DNA from: JAAURS01 sp044923475
GTDB lineage: Bacteria; Cyanobacteriota; Cyanobacteriia; Thermosynechococcales; Thermosynechococcaceae
Direction: 5' to 3'
Assembly (NCBI RefSeq): GCF_044923475.1
Contig: NZ_CP137338.1
Span: 2,728,001-2,792,000, forward strand
Length of the DNA: 64,000 bases
Shown piece after piece: positions 7,928 through 17,065 of the stretch. Numbering within the stretch: the first letter of the stretch is position 1; each line of letters starts with the position of its first letter. The notes beneath the pieces were generated by a model. The model searched no databases. It had not been told where the DNA came from and was given only the letters and a program-made list of their open reading frames with translations. The position numbers and the translations under genes were made by a program.

Positions 7928-9289
7928 TTAAGCTGCCGATCGTTCGGCATTCATCCATGCAGATAAGCTGGCTAAAGCGCGATCGCGATAGGCCCCGTAG
8001 CGCTCCTGTTTGACGCGGATGCGCTGTTCTAACTCAGGCATAATGCCAAAATTAGGCGGCATCGGCTGAAAGTGCTTGGGCGAAGCCGTACTGATGAAGT
8101 CAAACAGCGCGCCGCCCATCGTTACGGGCGGTAGCGTGATGGGCGCGAGATTGCGGGCCAGTCGCGCGGCATTTGTCCCAGCGAGCCAACCCCCAGCTAC
8201 AGCAGCCGTGTACCCCTCCGTTCCAATAATTTGACCCGCTGCCAGCAGCGTCGATCGCTGCTTAAACTGAAGCGTTGTTTCCAATAGCTGCGGTGCATTT
8301 AAGAAGGTATTGCGGTGCATCACCCCCATGCGCACAAACTCTGTTTCTTCTAGTCCTGGAATCATCTGAAACACGCGCTTTTGCTCGCCCCAACGCAGGT
8401 TGGTTTGAAAGCCCACCATATTCCAGAGTTGCCCAGCGCGATCTTCCTGGCGCAGCTGCACCACCGCATAGGGGCGCTTTTCACGATTGGCAGGGTCTTT
8501 AAAGTCGCCATGGCGCGCATCAAAAATACCCACGGGCTTGAGGGGGCCATAGCGAAGCGTATCTTCTCCGCGACGGGCCATTTCTTCAATGGGGAGGCAA
8601 CCCTCAAAAAACTTAGCCGTTTCTAGCTCAAAATCCTTCAGTTCGGCTTGTTCTGCTTGACACAGAGCTGTCCAAAAGGCGAGGTATTGGGCTTTATCCA
8701 TGGGGCAATTCAGGTAGGCCGCTTCGCCGCGATCGTAGCGAGATGCCAGAAAGGCGATATCTCGATTGATGGAATCGCCCACCACAATGGGACTCGCTGC
8801 ATCAAAGAAGCTCATATACTCCATGCCCGTGAAGCGGCTCAGGTCTTCAGATAGGGCAGGACTCGTGAGCGGGCCTGTGGCTAATACGACTACCCCTTCG
8901 GTCGGAATGCGAGACACTTCATCTCGGCGCAGCTCGATCAGTGGATGCTGAGCTAGGGTTTGGGTTAGATTTTGGCTAAAGATAGCGCGATCGACCGCCA
9001 GCGCCCCACCCGCAGACACCGCATGTTCGTCGGCTTTGGCAATCACCACAGAACCCAGCTGCCGGAGTTCGTGATGGAGCAGACCGGAGGCGCGATCGCT
9101 CGCCATCGCGCCAAAGGAATTGCTGCACACCAGTTCTGCGAGGTGTTCTGTGTGATGGGCCGGACTGGTTTTCTGGGGTCGCATCTCGTGGAGCACTACT
9201 GGGAGGCCAGCCCGAGCGATTTGCCAAGCTGCCTCGGTACCCGCCAATCCGCCGCCTATGACCTGAATGGGCGATCGCGTATCTGCCAT
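7928..9289 (-). CDS. trmFO: tRNA (uracil-54-C5)-methyltransferase, folate/FAD-dependent
   Basis: A 453-residue flavoenzyme that makes 5-methyluridine at position 54 of tRNA using methylenetetrahydrofolate and FADH2. The N-terminal FAD-binding motif IQVIGGGLAGTEAAWQ (residues 8-23) is intact. GidA-related blocks follow: HEMRP, VCSNSFGAM, and GQIIGTEGYTAAVAGGWLAGTNAARLA near the C-terminus. The length is normal for TrmFO (about 430-460). The gene stands alone between a plus-strand hypothetical gene and the same-strand GHL10 gene. Confidence 0.95.
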   Translation of the reverse strand: MADTRSPIQVIGGGLAGTEAAWQIARAGLPVVLHEMRPQKTSPAHHTEHLAELVCSNSFGAMASDRASGLLHHELRQLGSVVIAKADEHAVSAGGALAVDRAIFSQNLTQTLAQHPLIELRRDEVSRIPTEGVVVLATGPLTSPALSEDLSRFTGMEYMSFFDAASPIVVGDSINRDIAFLASRYDRGEAAYLNCPMDKAQYLAFWTALCQAEQAELKDFELETAKFFEGCLPIEEMARRGEDTLRYGPLKPVGIFDARHGDFKDPANREKRPYAVVQLRQEDRAGQLWNMVGFQTNLRWGEQKRVFQMIPGLEETEFVRMGVMHRNTFLNAPQLLETTLQFKQRSTLLAAGQIIGTEGYTAAVAGGWLAGTNAARLARNLAPITLPPVTMGGALFDFISTASPKHFQPMPPNFGIMPELEQRIRVKQERYGAYRDRALASLSAWMNAERSAA

Positions 9290-9364
9290 TGTTTTTGGTT
9301 TAGCCCTAATTCGCTCGACAATCGCACTCTTTCAGAATACAAGAGGCACGAGCAATTTGAAGGC

Positions 9365-10963
9365 CTACCGTCCAATTCCAAGCGGCTGCGCTGCCGCTGC
9401 CTCAATTAAATTGGGCCTACACGCGCGCCTGGCATTGGCTAGACGGGGCTCTTGCCAAGAAAAATCAAAGTGACTGATGGCATTCACCTGCGGTGCCGCT
9501 TGACGAATGGCATACATTTGCGCTTCTAAGGTAGGGCGATTGTAGGCAGGAACGGACCAAGCGCCAGCAATGACAGGACTTACCCTAGTACCCGCAGGCG
9601 CTTGACTGAGTACTTTCTGGGCTTGCTCCACAATACAGGTCGTCCCCCCGCAGACCCCGTAGGACATCGGGTGCCATTCTAAGGTCGGCGCAAACCGATC
9701 CCAAGGTTGCATGCGGGAATCGAACCCCTGCCCGATCCGGCGGTTCCCGTCTGGGAAAAAGACGGCTCCTGCCGATGCCCCCTGTTGCTTGACCTGGGAG
9801 GCAACTGAGTTGAGAAAGTCTACGACGCCTTGATAGGCATGGGCTACGCTCAGCAGCCACAGATCTTGCCGCAGGCGTGGCAGGCGTACCGCAGCGGGAG
9901 GGAGGGGTTTGCCAGGCGGGGGAGTGGGTACCTCGCGGCCCTGCCACTCGGGTTCCTTTTCTTCTGGGAAATTGCGATCTATCGCCGCTAAGTCCGCTGC
10001 GGTGACAGTACCTTGAGATAAATATTTTTGAATGACGGCCTGACCCTTTGCATTCGTCCCTCTCGCAATCAGCGTTTGCTGGGCGGCACCGCTAAAAATC
10101 CAGAGGTCTGGTAATTTGCTGACCACGGAGGATGCCCCCGTTTGTTTGGGGTAGCGGATATAGTCGAACAACACGCCATCGGGCCGACGCTGTAAGACGG
10201 ACTGAAGCATGGAAGCGTAGTCTTGGCGCGCTTGCAGGTTGTAGGGGTCGACGAACACCTTATCGACTTCGCCTTTGCTGAAGTCAATATCTGGATTGGT
10301 CGTATCGACCACGTTGAGGCTCGTTTTCCCAAAACCATTGCGGGCTAGAGCATGTGCCCGATCTGCCCGATTTCCGTAGGAATAACCGTAGTTTAGGCTA
10401 AACATCCAGGCGTAGGCTTTGAGTCCGCGCGCCTGGGATTTTTGAATGGCTTCTGCCAACAGGTCGCGACGGGCAAAGGCAGGGTTGCGAACCACTGAGG
10501 GCCAGACGGTTCGGTTTTCGGCGGGGGGGAGCAGGACTTGGCCCGTATAGAACACTTCGATGTAGACCTGGTTGTAACCTCGACTGACGATACGATCTAA
10601 AACGCTTTCGAGCACCCCTGGCTGAAGATCGCATTCGTAGAGCCGCAGCCAGATGGCCTGGGTTTTGAGCCAGCTTTGCGCCCGACACTGCTGCAATGCT
10701 TGCGCGTCGCGGAGGATCGAGTTTTGATACTGTTGTAGCGCGCCGCGATCGCCTGCAAAGCCCTGTTGCCGCAATGCATTTTTCTGAGCGATCGCCTGGG
10801 GTGGGGATTGGCAAAACGGTTGACTTTGCTGGGCTTGAGCGCGAAGTGGAGTGCCTGTAAGTCCTTCTCCCTGTCCGAGCCATGTGGTTAACAGCGCTAA
10901 AGCGATGAGCGTGGAGCGATTCTGTTTGTGCGGCAGCGAGGCAAATTTCTTCATGAACACCAT
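9365..10963 (-). CDS. Secreted family 10 glycosylhydrolase-like protein (GHL10)
   Basis: A 532-residue exported protein. The N-terminus has a basic patch (KKFASLPHKQNR) followed by a hydrophobic stretch LIALALLTTWLG, consistent with a signal peptide ending near residue 45. The mature part has the GHL10/DUF187 pattern: an ECDLQPGVLESVLDRIVSRGYNQVYIEVFYTG block, then YAWMFSLNYGY, DPYNLQARQDYASML, DGVLFDYIRYP, and the barrel-end WHPMSYGVC. Such proteins are TIM-barrel enzymes thought to act on cell-wall or extracellular polysaccharide. Two adjacent start codons are possible (ATG at 10963 or 10954); the second gives the more typical MKKFAS start. Confidence 0.8.
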   Translation of the reverse strand: MVFMKKFASLPHKQNRSTLIALALLTTWLGQGEGLTGTPLRAQAQQSQPFCQSPPQAIAQKNALRQQGFAGDRGALQQYQNSILRDAQALQQCRAQSWLKTQAIWLRLYECDLQPGVLESVLDRIVSRGYNQVYIEVFYTGQVLLPPAENRTVWPSVVRNPAFARRDLLAEAIQKSQARGLKAYAWMFSLNYGYSYGNRADRAHALARNGFGKTSLNVVDTTNPDIDFSKGEVDKVFVDPYNLQARQDYASMLQSVLQRRPDGVLFDYIRYPKQTGASSVVSKLPDLWIFSGAAQQTLIARGTNAKGQAVIQKYLSQGTVTAADLAAIDRNFPEEKEPEWQGREVPTPPPGKPLPPAAVRLPRLRQDLWLLSVAHAYQGVVDFLNSVASQVKQQGASAGAVFFPDGNRRIGQGFDSRMQPWDRFAPTLEWHPMSYGVCGGTTCIVEQAQKVLSQAPAGTRVSPVIAGAWSVPAYNRPTLEAQMYAIRQAAPQVNAISHFDFSWQEPRLANARRACRPNLIEAAAAQPLGIGR

Positions 10964-11347
10964 GGGAATCTGGACTGTGAATGCAGTGCGATCGTCAAAT
11001 TATCAGTTTAATGTCTTGTTCCCCGCGATTTTCAGTATCCTAAACTGATTGAGGCGGCTCTGTAGCTCGATTATTTTGTCGTGTCGGATTGATTTGCGCC
11101 CAGGCGTCTCAGTCGAGCAAAATGCCTGAAGGCGAGATTGAATTGCAGTTCAACACTGGTTTAGGGACGGTTTTCGAGATTTATCGGTTCCTTGCAGTAG
11201 GGCTAACGCGCTCGCAAGCTGGCGATCGCCGTTCGGTTGCGAAAAGCGATCGGCCTCGGCGGTCAAAGCGATTTGTTGACGGTGAATGAAGTTTGGCAAG
11301 ATAGCAATAGGATTGCTGTAAATCATAAATGTAAGGGCAAAAACAAT
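10964..11347. other. Gene-free stretch before the defence island
   Basis: Between the divergently oriented GHL10 gene and the helicase gene. Base composition is mixed and the short ORFs here do not look coding. It must hold the promoter of the helicase operon, but I see no convincing -10/-35 pair. The helicase frame stays open back to 11237, including TTG 11237 and GTG 11282, so the exact boundary depends on the helicase start. Confidence 0.35.
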
Positions 11348-13465
11348 TTGAGCCTACGAAAATTGAACCTTCGCGATGAGTATCGCAGCGACGATTGTCA
11401 GCTCATTCAAGATTTTTATGTCCCTTGTTTAGAACAGGCAACTCTCTACAGCCGTGCTGTCGGCTTTTTTTCAAGTACATCGATGGCTGCTGCGGCCAAT
11501 GGCTTGACCGTATTTATCCGAACAGGCGGGCGGATGCGTTTGGTGGCTTCCCCCAATCTCTCCGAGGAGGATGCAACGGCGATCGCTGCGGGTTTGCGCG
11601 GTCGTGAAGAAACGATCGCAACCGCAATCGTGCGGGAGCTAGACCAAACGATTGACGAGATTGTCCGCGATCGCCTTGCTTGTTTGGCATGGCTGCTAAG
11701 TCAGGAAATTTTAGATATTAAATTGGCAATTCCTCGAAACATTAAGAATCGAGGAATCTATCACGAAAAATTGGGCCTATTTGCCGATCGAGAAGGCAAT
11801 ATTGTCGCGTTCACGGGTTCGGCGAATGAAAGTTCAAACGCACTCGTCGATAACTTTGAATGTATTGATGTGTATACATCCTGGGAATCTGGAGTACAGC
11901 AGCGCGCGCAGCGAAAGGCAGAACACTTTGAACGACTCTGGCATGACGCTACCCCAAATGTTGAGGTGATTGAGTTTCCAGAAGCAGCGCGGCGATCGCT
12001 GCTGAAACTGCGGCCCGAACAACCGCCAACCCGCGAACCCAAAGCAGCAGCTAAAAGCGCTCAATATCGGGTTCATCAAAAAATCGATTTAGTTCTCCCC
12101 CTAACCGGAACGCCCAGCCTTCCAGCACAAATCGTATTGCGACCCTATCAAGAGCAGGCAATCGCAAACTGGTTTGCGAACAAGGGGCGAGGCACGCTGA
12201 AAATGGCGACGGGGAGTGGGAAGACCATTACGGCACTGGCGATCGCCGCTGAACTCTTCCGTACCCAGCAACTCAAAGCACTGATCGTCGTTTGTCCCTA
12301 TCGGCATTTGGTGACGCAGTGGAACAAGGAATGTCGGCGATTCGGCTTAAATCCGATTTTGGCCTTTGAAAATATTAAGGCGTGGCAGGGAAAGCTCTCT
12401 AGCCAACTGTATGCTCTGCGTGCCGAGCATCAATCCTTTTTAACGGTCATTACGACCAATGCAACGTTGATGGGCCAAGGTTTCCAGTCCCAGCTTGCTT
12501 ATTTCCCTGAAAAGACGTTGATTGTCGGCGATGAAGCCCATAATTTAGGCGCAACGCGGTTAGCCCAAAGTCTTCCGCAAGCGATTCCGTTTCGATTGGC
12601 GCTTTCTGCAACGCCAGAACGCTATTTCGATGAGTCGGGCACTCAGGTAATTTACGATTATTTTGGCGCGGTGCTGGAACCGGAATTCACCTTGAGCGAT
12701 GCGATCGCCCAGGGTGCTCTCGTTCACTATCTATATCACCCCATTTTGGTGGAACTCACGGAATCGGAGTCGCAGCGCTATATTGCGTTATCGACTAAAA
12801 TTCGCCGTTTGATTGGGATGGGCGACCCAGATGACGCGAATCCAGCTTTAACGCCATTGCTGATGGAGCGATCGCGACTCGTAGGTTCGGCAGCCAATAA
12901 GTTAGAGGCGCTGCGGGCGTTAATGAGCGATCGTCTGGATACAACCCACACGTTGTTTTATTGCGGGGACGGAAACGTCGAAGATAGCGTTTCAGAGACC
13001 AGCGAACGGCAAGTGGCAGCGGTGGCGAGGCTGCTGGGACGAGAGTTAGGCTATCGCATCAACACCTACACTGCCGATACACCGCTAGAGGAACGCGCCG
13101 ATTTGCACGATCTATTTGAATCGGGTGAGTTACAGGGCTTAGTGGCGATTCGGTGTTTGGATGAAGGGATTGATATTCCGGCAACCCAAACAGCGGTGAT
13201 TTTGGCAAGTAGCAATAATCCACGTCAGTTTGTGCAGCGGCGGGGCCGCATTCTCAGACCTCACCCGCACAAACAACGCGCTACGCTGTTTGACACGATC
13301 GTCGTGCCGCCAGCCCTAGATCGCGCTACGTTTGAAATGGAGCGTCAATTGCTCAGAACAGAGCTGATTCGGTTTGTTGAGTTTGCCGATCTCGCCGACA
13401 ATGCAGGAGAGGCACGCTTAAAGTTGCTGGCGCTTCAGCAGCAGTACGATTTACTAGATTTATAG
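11348..13465 (+). CDS. Phospholipase-D-like nuclease / SF2 helicase fusion, dnd restriction type
   Basis: A protein of about 705 residues with two parts. The N-terminal part is a PLD-like nuclease domain: YSRAVGFFSSTSM, then IYHEKLGLFADREGNIVAFTGSANES, which carries an HxK motif. The C-terminal part is an SF2 helicase: LRPYQEQAI, Walker A ATGSGKT, GDEAHNLG as motif II, LSATPER as motif III and QFVQRRGRILR as motif VI. This architecture occurs in restriction-type proteins linked to dnd (DNA phosphorothioation) clusters and in other defence loci. No in-frame ATG exists near the start. TTG 11348, eight bases after AAGGGC, begins the conserved region; TTG 11237 and GTG 11282 are alternatives. It leads an operon-like run with a 57-aa ORF and a DndD-like ATPase. 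Confidence 0.8.
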   Translation: MSLRKLNLRDEYRSDDCQLIQDFYVPCLEQATLYSRAVGFFSSTSMAAAANGLTVFIRTGGRMRLVASPNLSEEDATAIAAGLRGREETIATAIVRELDQTIDEIVRDRLACLAWLLSQEILDIKLAIPRNIKNRGIYHEKLGLFADREGNIVAFTGSANESSNALVDNFECIDVYTSWESGVQQRAQRKAEHFERLWHDATPNVEVIEFPEAARRSLLKLRPEQPPTREPKAAAKSAQYRVHQKIDLVLPLTGTPSLPAQIVLRPYQEQAIANWFANKGRGTLKMATGSGKTITALAIAAELFRTQQLKALIVVCPYRHLVTQWNKECRRFGLNPILAFENIKAWQGKLSSQLYALRAEHQSFLTVITTNATLMGQGFQSQLAYFPEKTLIVGDEAHNLGATRLAQSLPQAIPFRLALSATPERYFDESGTQVIYDYFGAVLEPEFTLSDAIAQGALVHYLYHPILVELTESESQRYIALSTKIRRLIGMGDPDDANPALTPLLMERSRLVGSAANKLEALRALMSDRLDTTHTLFYCGDGNVEDSVSETSERQVAAVARLLGRELGYRINTYTADTPLEERADLHDLFESGELQGLVAIRCLDEGIDIPATQTAVILASSNNPRQFVQRRGRILRPHPHKQRATLFDTIVVPPALDRATFEMERQLLRTELIRFVEFADLADNAGEARLKLLALQQQYDLLDL

Positions 13466-13479
13466 GCATCGAACCTTTA

Positions 13480-13653
13480 ATGGCCCCAGACAATAAACTC
13501 ACCCAAGTTCAAGACCCTATTCATAGCGCTTCGCCAGCGGTGCGACAGATTATCGAGCGAGTGTTGGAGCTAGAAAAAGATCGGCTCGACCGCAACGATC
13601 GCGGTGTGATTCATACGGATATTCTCAATATTGTGAAGGAAGCGGTGCAATGA
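13480..13653 (+). CDS. 57-aa linker protein between helicase and DndD-like ATPase
   Basis: A short ORF, ATG 13480 to TGA 13651-13653, encoding 57 residues beginning MAPDNKLTQVQDPIHS. It lies 14 bp after the helicase stop and overlaps the next start by four bases (ATGA), a classic sign of translational coupling. The sequence is mostly helical and charged (IIERVLELEKDRLDRND, HTDILNIVKEAV). It may be an adaptor or a small regulatory subunit of the helicase/ATPase complex; this is inference from gene order only. I do not recognise a named family. Confidence 0.65.
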   Translation: MAPDNKLTQVQDPIHSASPAVRQIIERVLELEKDRLDRNDRGVIHTDILNIVKEAVQ

Positions 13654-15722
13654 AGCTGCTGAGCCTGAAACTCTCTAACTTCCGCCCGTTTTTTGGGGAG
13701 CATCGGTTGATGTTTGCCAAAAGTCACGATCGCAATATCACGGTCATCCACGGTAACAATGGCGCGGGCAAAACGGCGCTGCTGAATGCCTTTACCTGGG
13801 CACTCTACGAAAAATTTACAGCGGCATTGTCTTCGCCAGAATACTTGGTAAACCGTAGGGCGATTGCCGAAGCCAAGGTGGGCAAAACGGTGGACTGTTG
13901 GGTGGAGGTTGGGTTTGAGCATGATGGCAAGCAGTATCGCCTGAAGCGAAGCTGTGAAGTGCGCAAAACAAAGAATGGTGTGGAAGGTTCTCGCAACGAG
14001 CTATTTATGCAGTTCTGCGGGGATGACGGGCGCTGGCTGTCGTTGCCTAGCTCCCAAAAGCCGGAGGATGTGATTGTCCGCATTTTGCCCAAAAGCCTGC
14101 ACCAGTATTTTTTCTTTGACGGGGAACGGATCGAGCAAATTTGGCGATCGGACAAACGCCCTGAAATTGCGGAAGCCACTAAAAAGCTTTTAGGCGTTGA
14201 AAGCATCGATCGCGCGCTGAAGCATCTCAACCAGGCGCGCAGAACCCTAGAGGAGGAGTTAGGCGGCATTGGGGATGCAGAGACCAAACAGTTGTTGTCT
14301 CAAAAGAAACAATCCGAGCAAGATGTGGAACAGATTCACGCCCGTCTGTCGGAAATCGATCGGGAATTAAGCGCTCAAACCCAACTCAAGCAGCAATATA
14401 CCCAATGCTTGCTAGAACTGAGCGAAGTGGAGCAATTTCAGCGCCAGCGGGATTTGTTGCGAGAACAGGAGAGGGAATTGCGCGATCGCCTTCAGGAGTG
14501 CAAGAAAACCCTAAAGCGAGCCATTTCGACCCGTGGTTATACGGTCTTTTTGCCGCCCATTGCCGAGCAATTTCGGGCCATCATCAAAGAACGCGAGCAG
14601 CGGGGCGAACTTCCGGCGGACATTAAGCAAACCTTTGTCGAGGATCTGTTGGATCGGCAGCGTTGTATCTGCGGAGCCGAACTCCATGAGGGCACAACCC
14701 ATCGGGAGGCGGTGAAGGCATGGCTGCAAAAAGCGGGACTGGCTGAAGTGGAAGCAGCGACCTACCGAGTTGATGCTCAAGTCAATGAGCTAGAACGCCA
14801 AACGGAAGATTTTTGGCGTGAGGTGGATCGAGCCCAAGCCACAATTCTACAAACCAAGCAGCGACTGGCCCAGATCGATCAAGAGCTAGACACCATCAGC
14901 GAGCAACTGCGCCAAAGCCCACGGGAGGATATTCGCCAGTTGCAGCAACGTTTGGATGCGGTGGATCAAAAAGTAGAGGGCTTAACCTTAGAAAAGGGTC
15001 AATGCCAAGAAAAGCAGGCTCGACGCGAAGCAGATGTAAAGCAGTTGGCGAAGCAAATTAAGGATCGTAAGCTCAATCAAGGCAAGCAGCGGTTAGCCCA
15101 GCGACGGATTGATGCGGCTCAGGATGCGATCGATCGACTGAAGCAGCTCAAAGCCAATCAGGATGTTTTATTCCGCGAACAGTTAGAGGAGCAAATTTCT
15201 AAGCTCTACGCCGAAATTTCGTTTAAGCCCTATGTGCCACGTCTGAGCGACAAATACGAGTTGAGCCTTATAGAAGACATGGAGGGACAAGACTCCATTG
15301 TGGGTGCCTCTACGGGCGAAAATCAGATTCTCAGCTTGGCGTTTATTGGCAGCATTATTGAGCGGGTGCGGGAGTGGAGTCAGGCGGGGCTGATAATGGG
15401 GCCAGACAGCAGCACGTTCCCGATCGTGATGGATTCGCCCTTTGGTAGTTTGGATGAAATTTATCGGCGGCAGGTGGCAAAGTTGCTGCCTGCGTTGGCA
15501 GATCAGGTGATTGTGATGGCAACCCAAACCCAATGGCGCGGTGAGGTGGAAGAGGAGATGCTGTCTCGGATTGGGAAGGTGTATGTGCTGACTTACAACT
15601 CACCCAAGCCGGACTTGGAAACCGATGACATTGACTGTTTTGGGCAGCGTTATCCTTTAGTTAGGCAAAGTCCGAATGAGTTTGAGTACACCGAGATTTT
15701 GGAGGTGAGTCGGAATGGTTAG
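13650..15722 (+). CDS. DndD-like SMC/Rad50-type AAA ATPase
   Basis: A 690-residue ATPase built like Rad50/SbcC/DndD. The N-terminal half-ATPase has Walker A GNNGAGKT at residues 35-42. A QYFFFDGERIEQIW block follows, typical of DndD. Long coiled coils then flank a turn with RCICGAEL, a CxC hook-like motif. The C-terminal half has a signature-like STGENQILSLAF, Walker B FPIVMDSPFGSLDE, and a switch-like VIVMATQTQW. DndD is the ATPase of DNA phosphorothioation systems, but no dndB, dndC or dndE is in the window. It most likely works with the upstream PLD-helicase as a stand-alone defence complex; that is inference. Confidence 0.8.
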   Translation: MKLLSLKLSNFRPFFGEHRLMFAKSHDRNITVIHGNNGAGKTALLNAFTWALYEKFTAALSSPEYLVNRRAIAEAKVGKTVDCWVEVGFEHDGKQYRLKRSCEVRKTKNGVEGSRNELFMQFCGDDGRWLSLPSSQKPEDVIVRILPKSLHQYFFFDGERIEQIWRSDKRPEIAEATKKLLGVESIDRALKHLNQARRTLEEELGGIGDAETKQLLSQKKQSEQDVEQIHARLSEIDRELSAQTQLKQQYTQCLLELSEVEQFQRQRDLLREQERELRDRLQECKKTLKRAISTRGYTVFLPPIAEQFRAIIKEREQRGELPADIKQTFVEDLLDRQRCICGAELHEGTTHREAVKAWLQKAGLAEVEAATYRVDAQVNELERQTEDFWREVDRAQATILQTKQRLAQIDQELDTISEQLRQSPREDIRQLQQRLDAVDQKVEGLTLEKGQCQEKQARREADVKQLAKQIKDRKLNQGKQRLAQRRIDAAQDAIDRLKQLKANQDVLFREQLEEQISKLYAEISFKPYVPRLSDKYELSLIEDMEGQDSIVGASTGENQILSLAFIGSIIERVREWSQAGLIMGPDSSTFPIVMDSPFGSLDEIYRRQVAKLLPALADQVIVMATQTQWRGEVEEEMLSRIGKVYVLTYNSPKPDLETDDIDCFGQRYPLVRQSPNEFEYTEILEVSRNG

Positions 15723-15757
15723 TGCCTTTGGCTGTTACAAAATTTTACATCTCTAGT

Positions 15758-16585
15758 ATGAAGACCGATACGATTTTTTATGCGTTATTTCAATCGGCTC
15801 CAGGGATTTTCTTTGAGCTAATGGGTCAGTCGCCTGAATTAGCACAGAACTATGATTTCCGGTCGGTGGAGGTTAAGCAGACGGCCTTTCGGCTCGATGG
15901 GGTGATGTTGCCGGAACGGTTGGATGGCACGGTTTATTTTGGCGAGGTGCAGTTCCAATCCGATGAGCAGCTTTACCATCGCTTTTTTGCCGAGTTGTTT
16001 TTGTATCTGAAGCAATTTCCTGAAACCCATGACTGGAAAGGATTATTAATTTATCCCCGTCGGAGTTTGCAGCCTAAGTCATCGCGGTTATTTGAGGAGT
16101 TGCTGGCTGGGGAGCGGGTGCGACAGGTCTTTTTAGATGAGTTGGAGGCGATAGACCGTTTGCCTTTGGGTTTGGGGTTAGTCAAGTTGGTGGTGGAGCC
16201 AGAGCAGTCGGCACCAGAGAAGGCACGGAGGTTGATTGAACGCGCTAGAACTGAGGAGGATGTGGGCCTTTCGAGGCAGGCGATCGTTGAATTTGTGGAG
16301 ACTATCATTGTTTATAAGTTCACTCATTTGAGCCGAGAGGAGATTGAAGCGATGTTGGGACTAAGCGAGTTGAAAAATACGCGGGTTTATCAGGAGGCTT
16401 CAGAGGAGGGCGCACAGAAAAGACAACGAGAAATTGTCGCGACGATTTTAAGCAGCAGGTTTGGCAATTTGGATCAGGGTTTGCTGAATGTGGTTGAGTG
16501 TTTGGCAAATAAGCCATCTTCTGAGTTTATGGCTGCGTTGTTAACGGATTCTCGTGAGGCTTTGATTGAAAGGTTTGATCGTTGA
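15758..16585 (+). CDS. Rpn-family / DUF2887 PD-(D/E)XK nuclease-like protein
   Basis: A 275-residue protein of the DUF2887/Rpn type found in many cyanobacteria, often in multiple copies. The nuclease-like core shows FRLDGVMLP...VYFGEVQFQ, in which the PD-(D/E)XK lysine is replaced by glutamine (ExQ), as is usual in this group. The C-terminal half is a DUF4351-type segment with LDQGLLNVVECLA. I chose ATG 15758; GTG 15722 overlaps the upstream stop. It interrupts the spacing between the DndD-like gene and the dnd-associated gene, so it is probably an insertion into that operon. Its 3' end is tandemly duplicated just downstream. Confidence 0.8.
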   Translation: MKTDTIFYALFQSAPGIFFELMGQSPELAQNYDFRSVEVKQTAFRLDGVMLPERLDGTVYFGEVQFQSDEQLYHRFFAELFLYLKQFPETHDWKGLLIYPRRSLQPKSSRLFEELLAGERVRQVFLDELEAIDRLPLGLGLVKLVVEPEQSAPEKARRLIERARTEEDVGLSRQAIVEFVETIIVYKFTHLSREEIEAMLGLSELKNTRVYQEASEEGAQKRQREIVATILSSRFGNLDQGLLNVVECLANKPSSEFMAALLTDSREALIERFDR

Positions 16586-16593
16586 TTATCTTG

Positions 16594-16874
16594 AGTTCAC
16601 TCATTTGAGCCGAAAGGAGATTTAGGCAATGCTAGGGCTAAGCGAGTTGAAAAATACGCGGTTTTATCAAGAGGCTGTGGAGGAAGGACGTCAGGAGGGA
16701 CGCCAAGAAAACCAACGAGAATTTGTTGCAATGCTTTTAAGTAACAGGTTTAGCGATTTAGATCAAGGTTTACTAAAGGTGGTTGAGTCTTTGGCAGACA
16801 AGTCACCTTCTGATTTTATACCTTCACTGTTGACGGATTCGCGCGATGTATTGATTGAAAAATTTGGTCATTGA
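16594..16874 (+). pseudogene. Decayed tandem copy of the 3' end of the DUF2887 gene
   Basis: From AGTTCACTCATTTGAGCCG at 16594 this segment repeats the last 269 bases of the preceding gene (copy 1 begins at 16317), a period of 277 bp. In copy 2 the codon matching GAA at 16345 region reads TAG (GAGATTTAG), so the duplicated frame is stopped early. A remaining ORF from ATG 16629 encodes 81 residues ending EKFGH. It includes a four-residue insertion making EEGRQEGRQEN, itself a short repeat. There is no start context supporting independent expression, although a small protein cannot be excluded. Confidence 0.75.
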
Positions 16875-17065
16875 TTGTCTTGATGGCAAAGTAACGAATA
16901 TGATTCAATTCTAGAGAATGTCAGAGATGGTAGATTTTTTGGGAAAATATTGTCTATTTTGAGTGAAAAAATGACGTTTCTTCCGGTATCATTGTTCTTT
17001 TGGTAAAATTTTCGTTTGGGCAATGCTTGGACTATTGCTGGGTTGTTTTGGATCAAGGGGTTGGC

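Noticed and set aside
9700..9735. GGGAATCGAACCCC-like sequence resembling the T-arm of a tRNA on the minus strand
   Set aside because: It lies in frame within the GHL10 gene (encoding QGFDSRMQPWD) and no acceptor, D or anticodon arms can be built around it.
11089..11289. 66-aa ORF upstream of the helicase
   Set aside because: No motif, poor start context and overlap with the possible helicase N-terminal extension.
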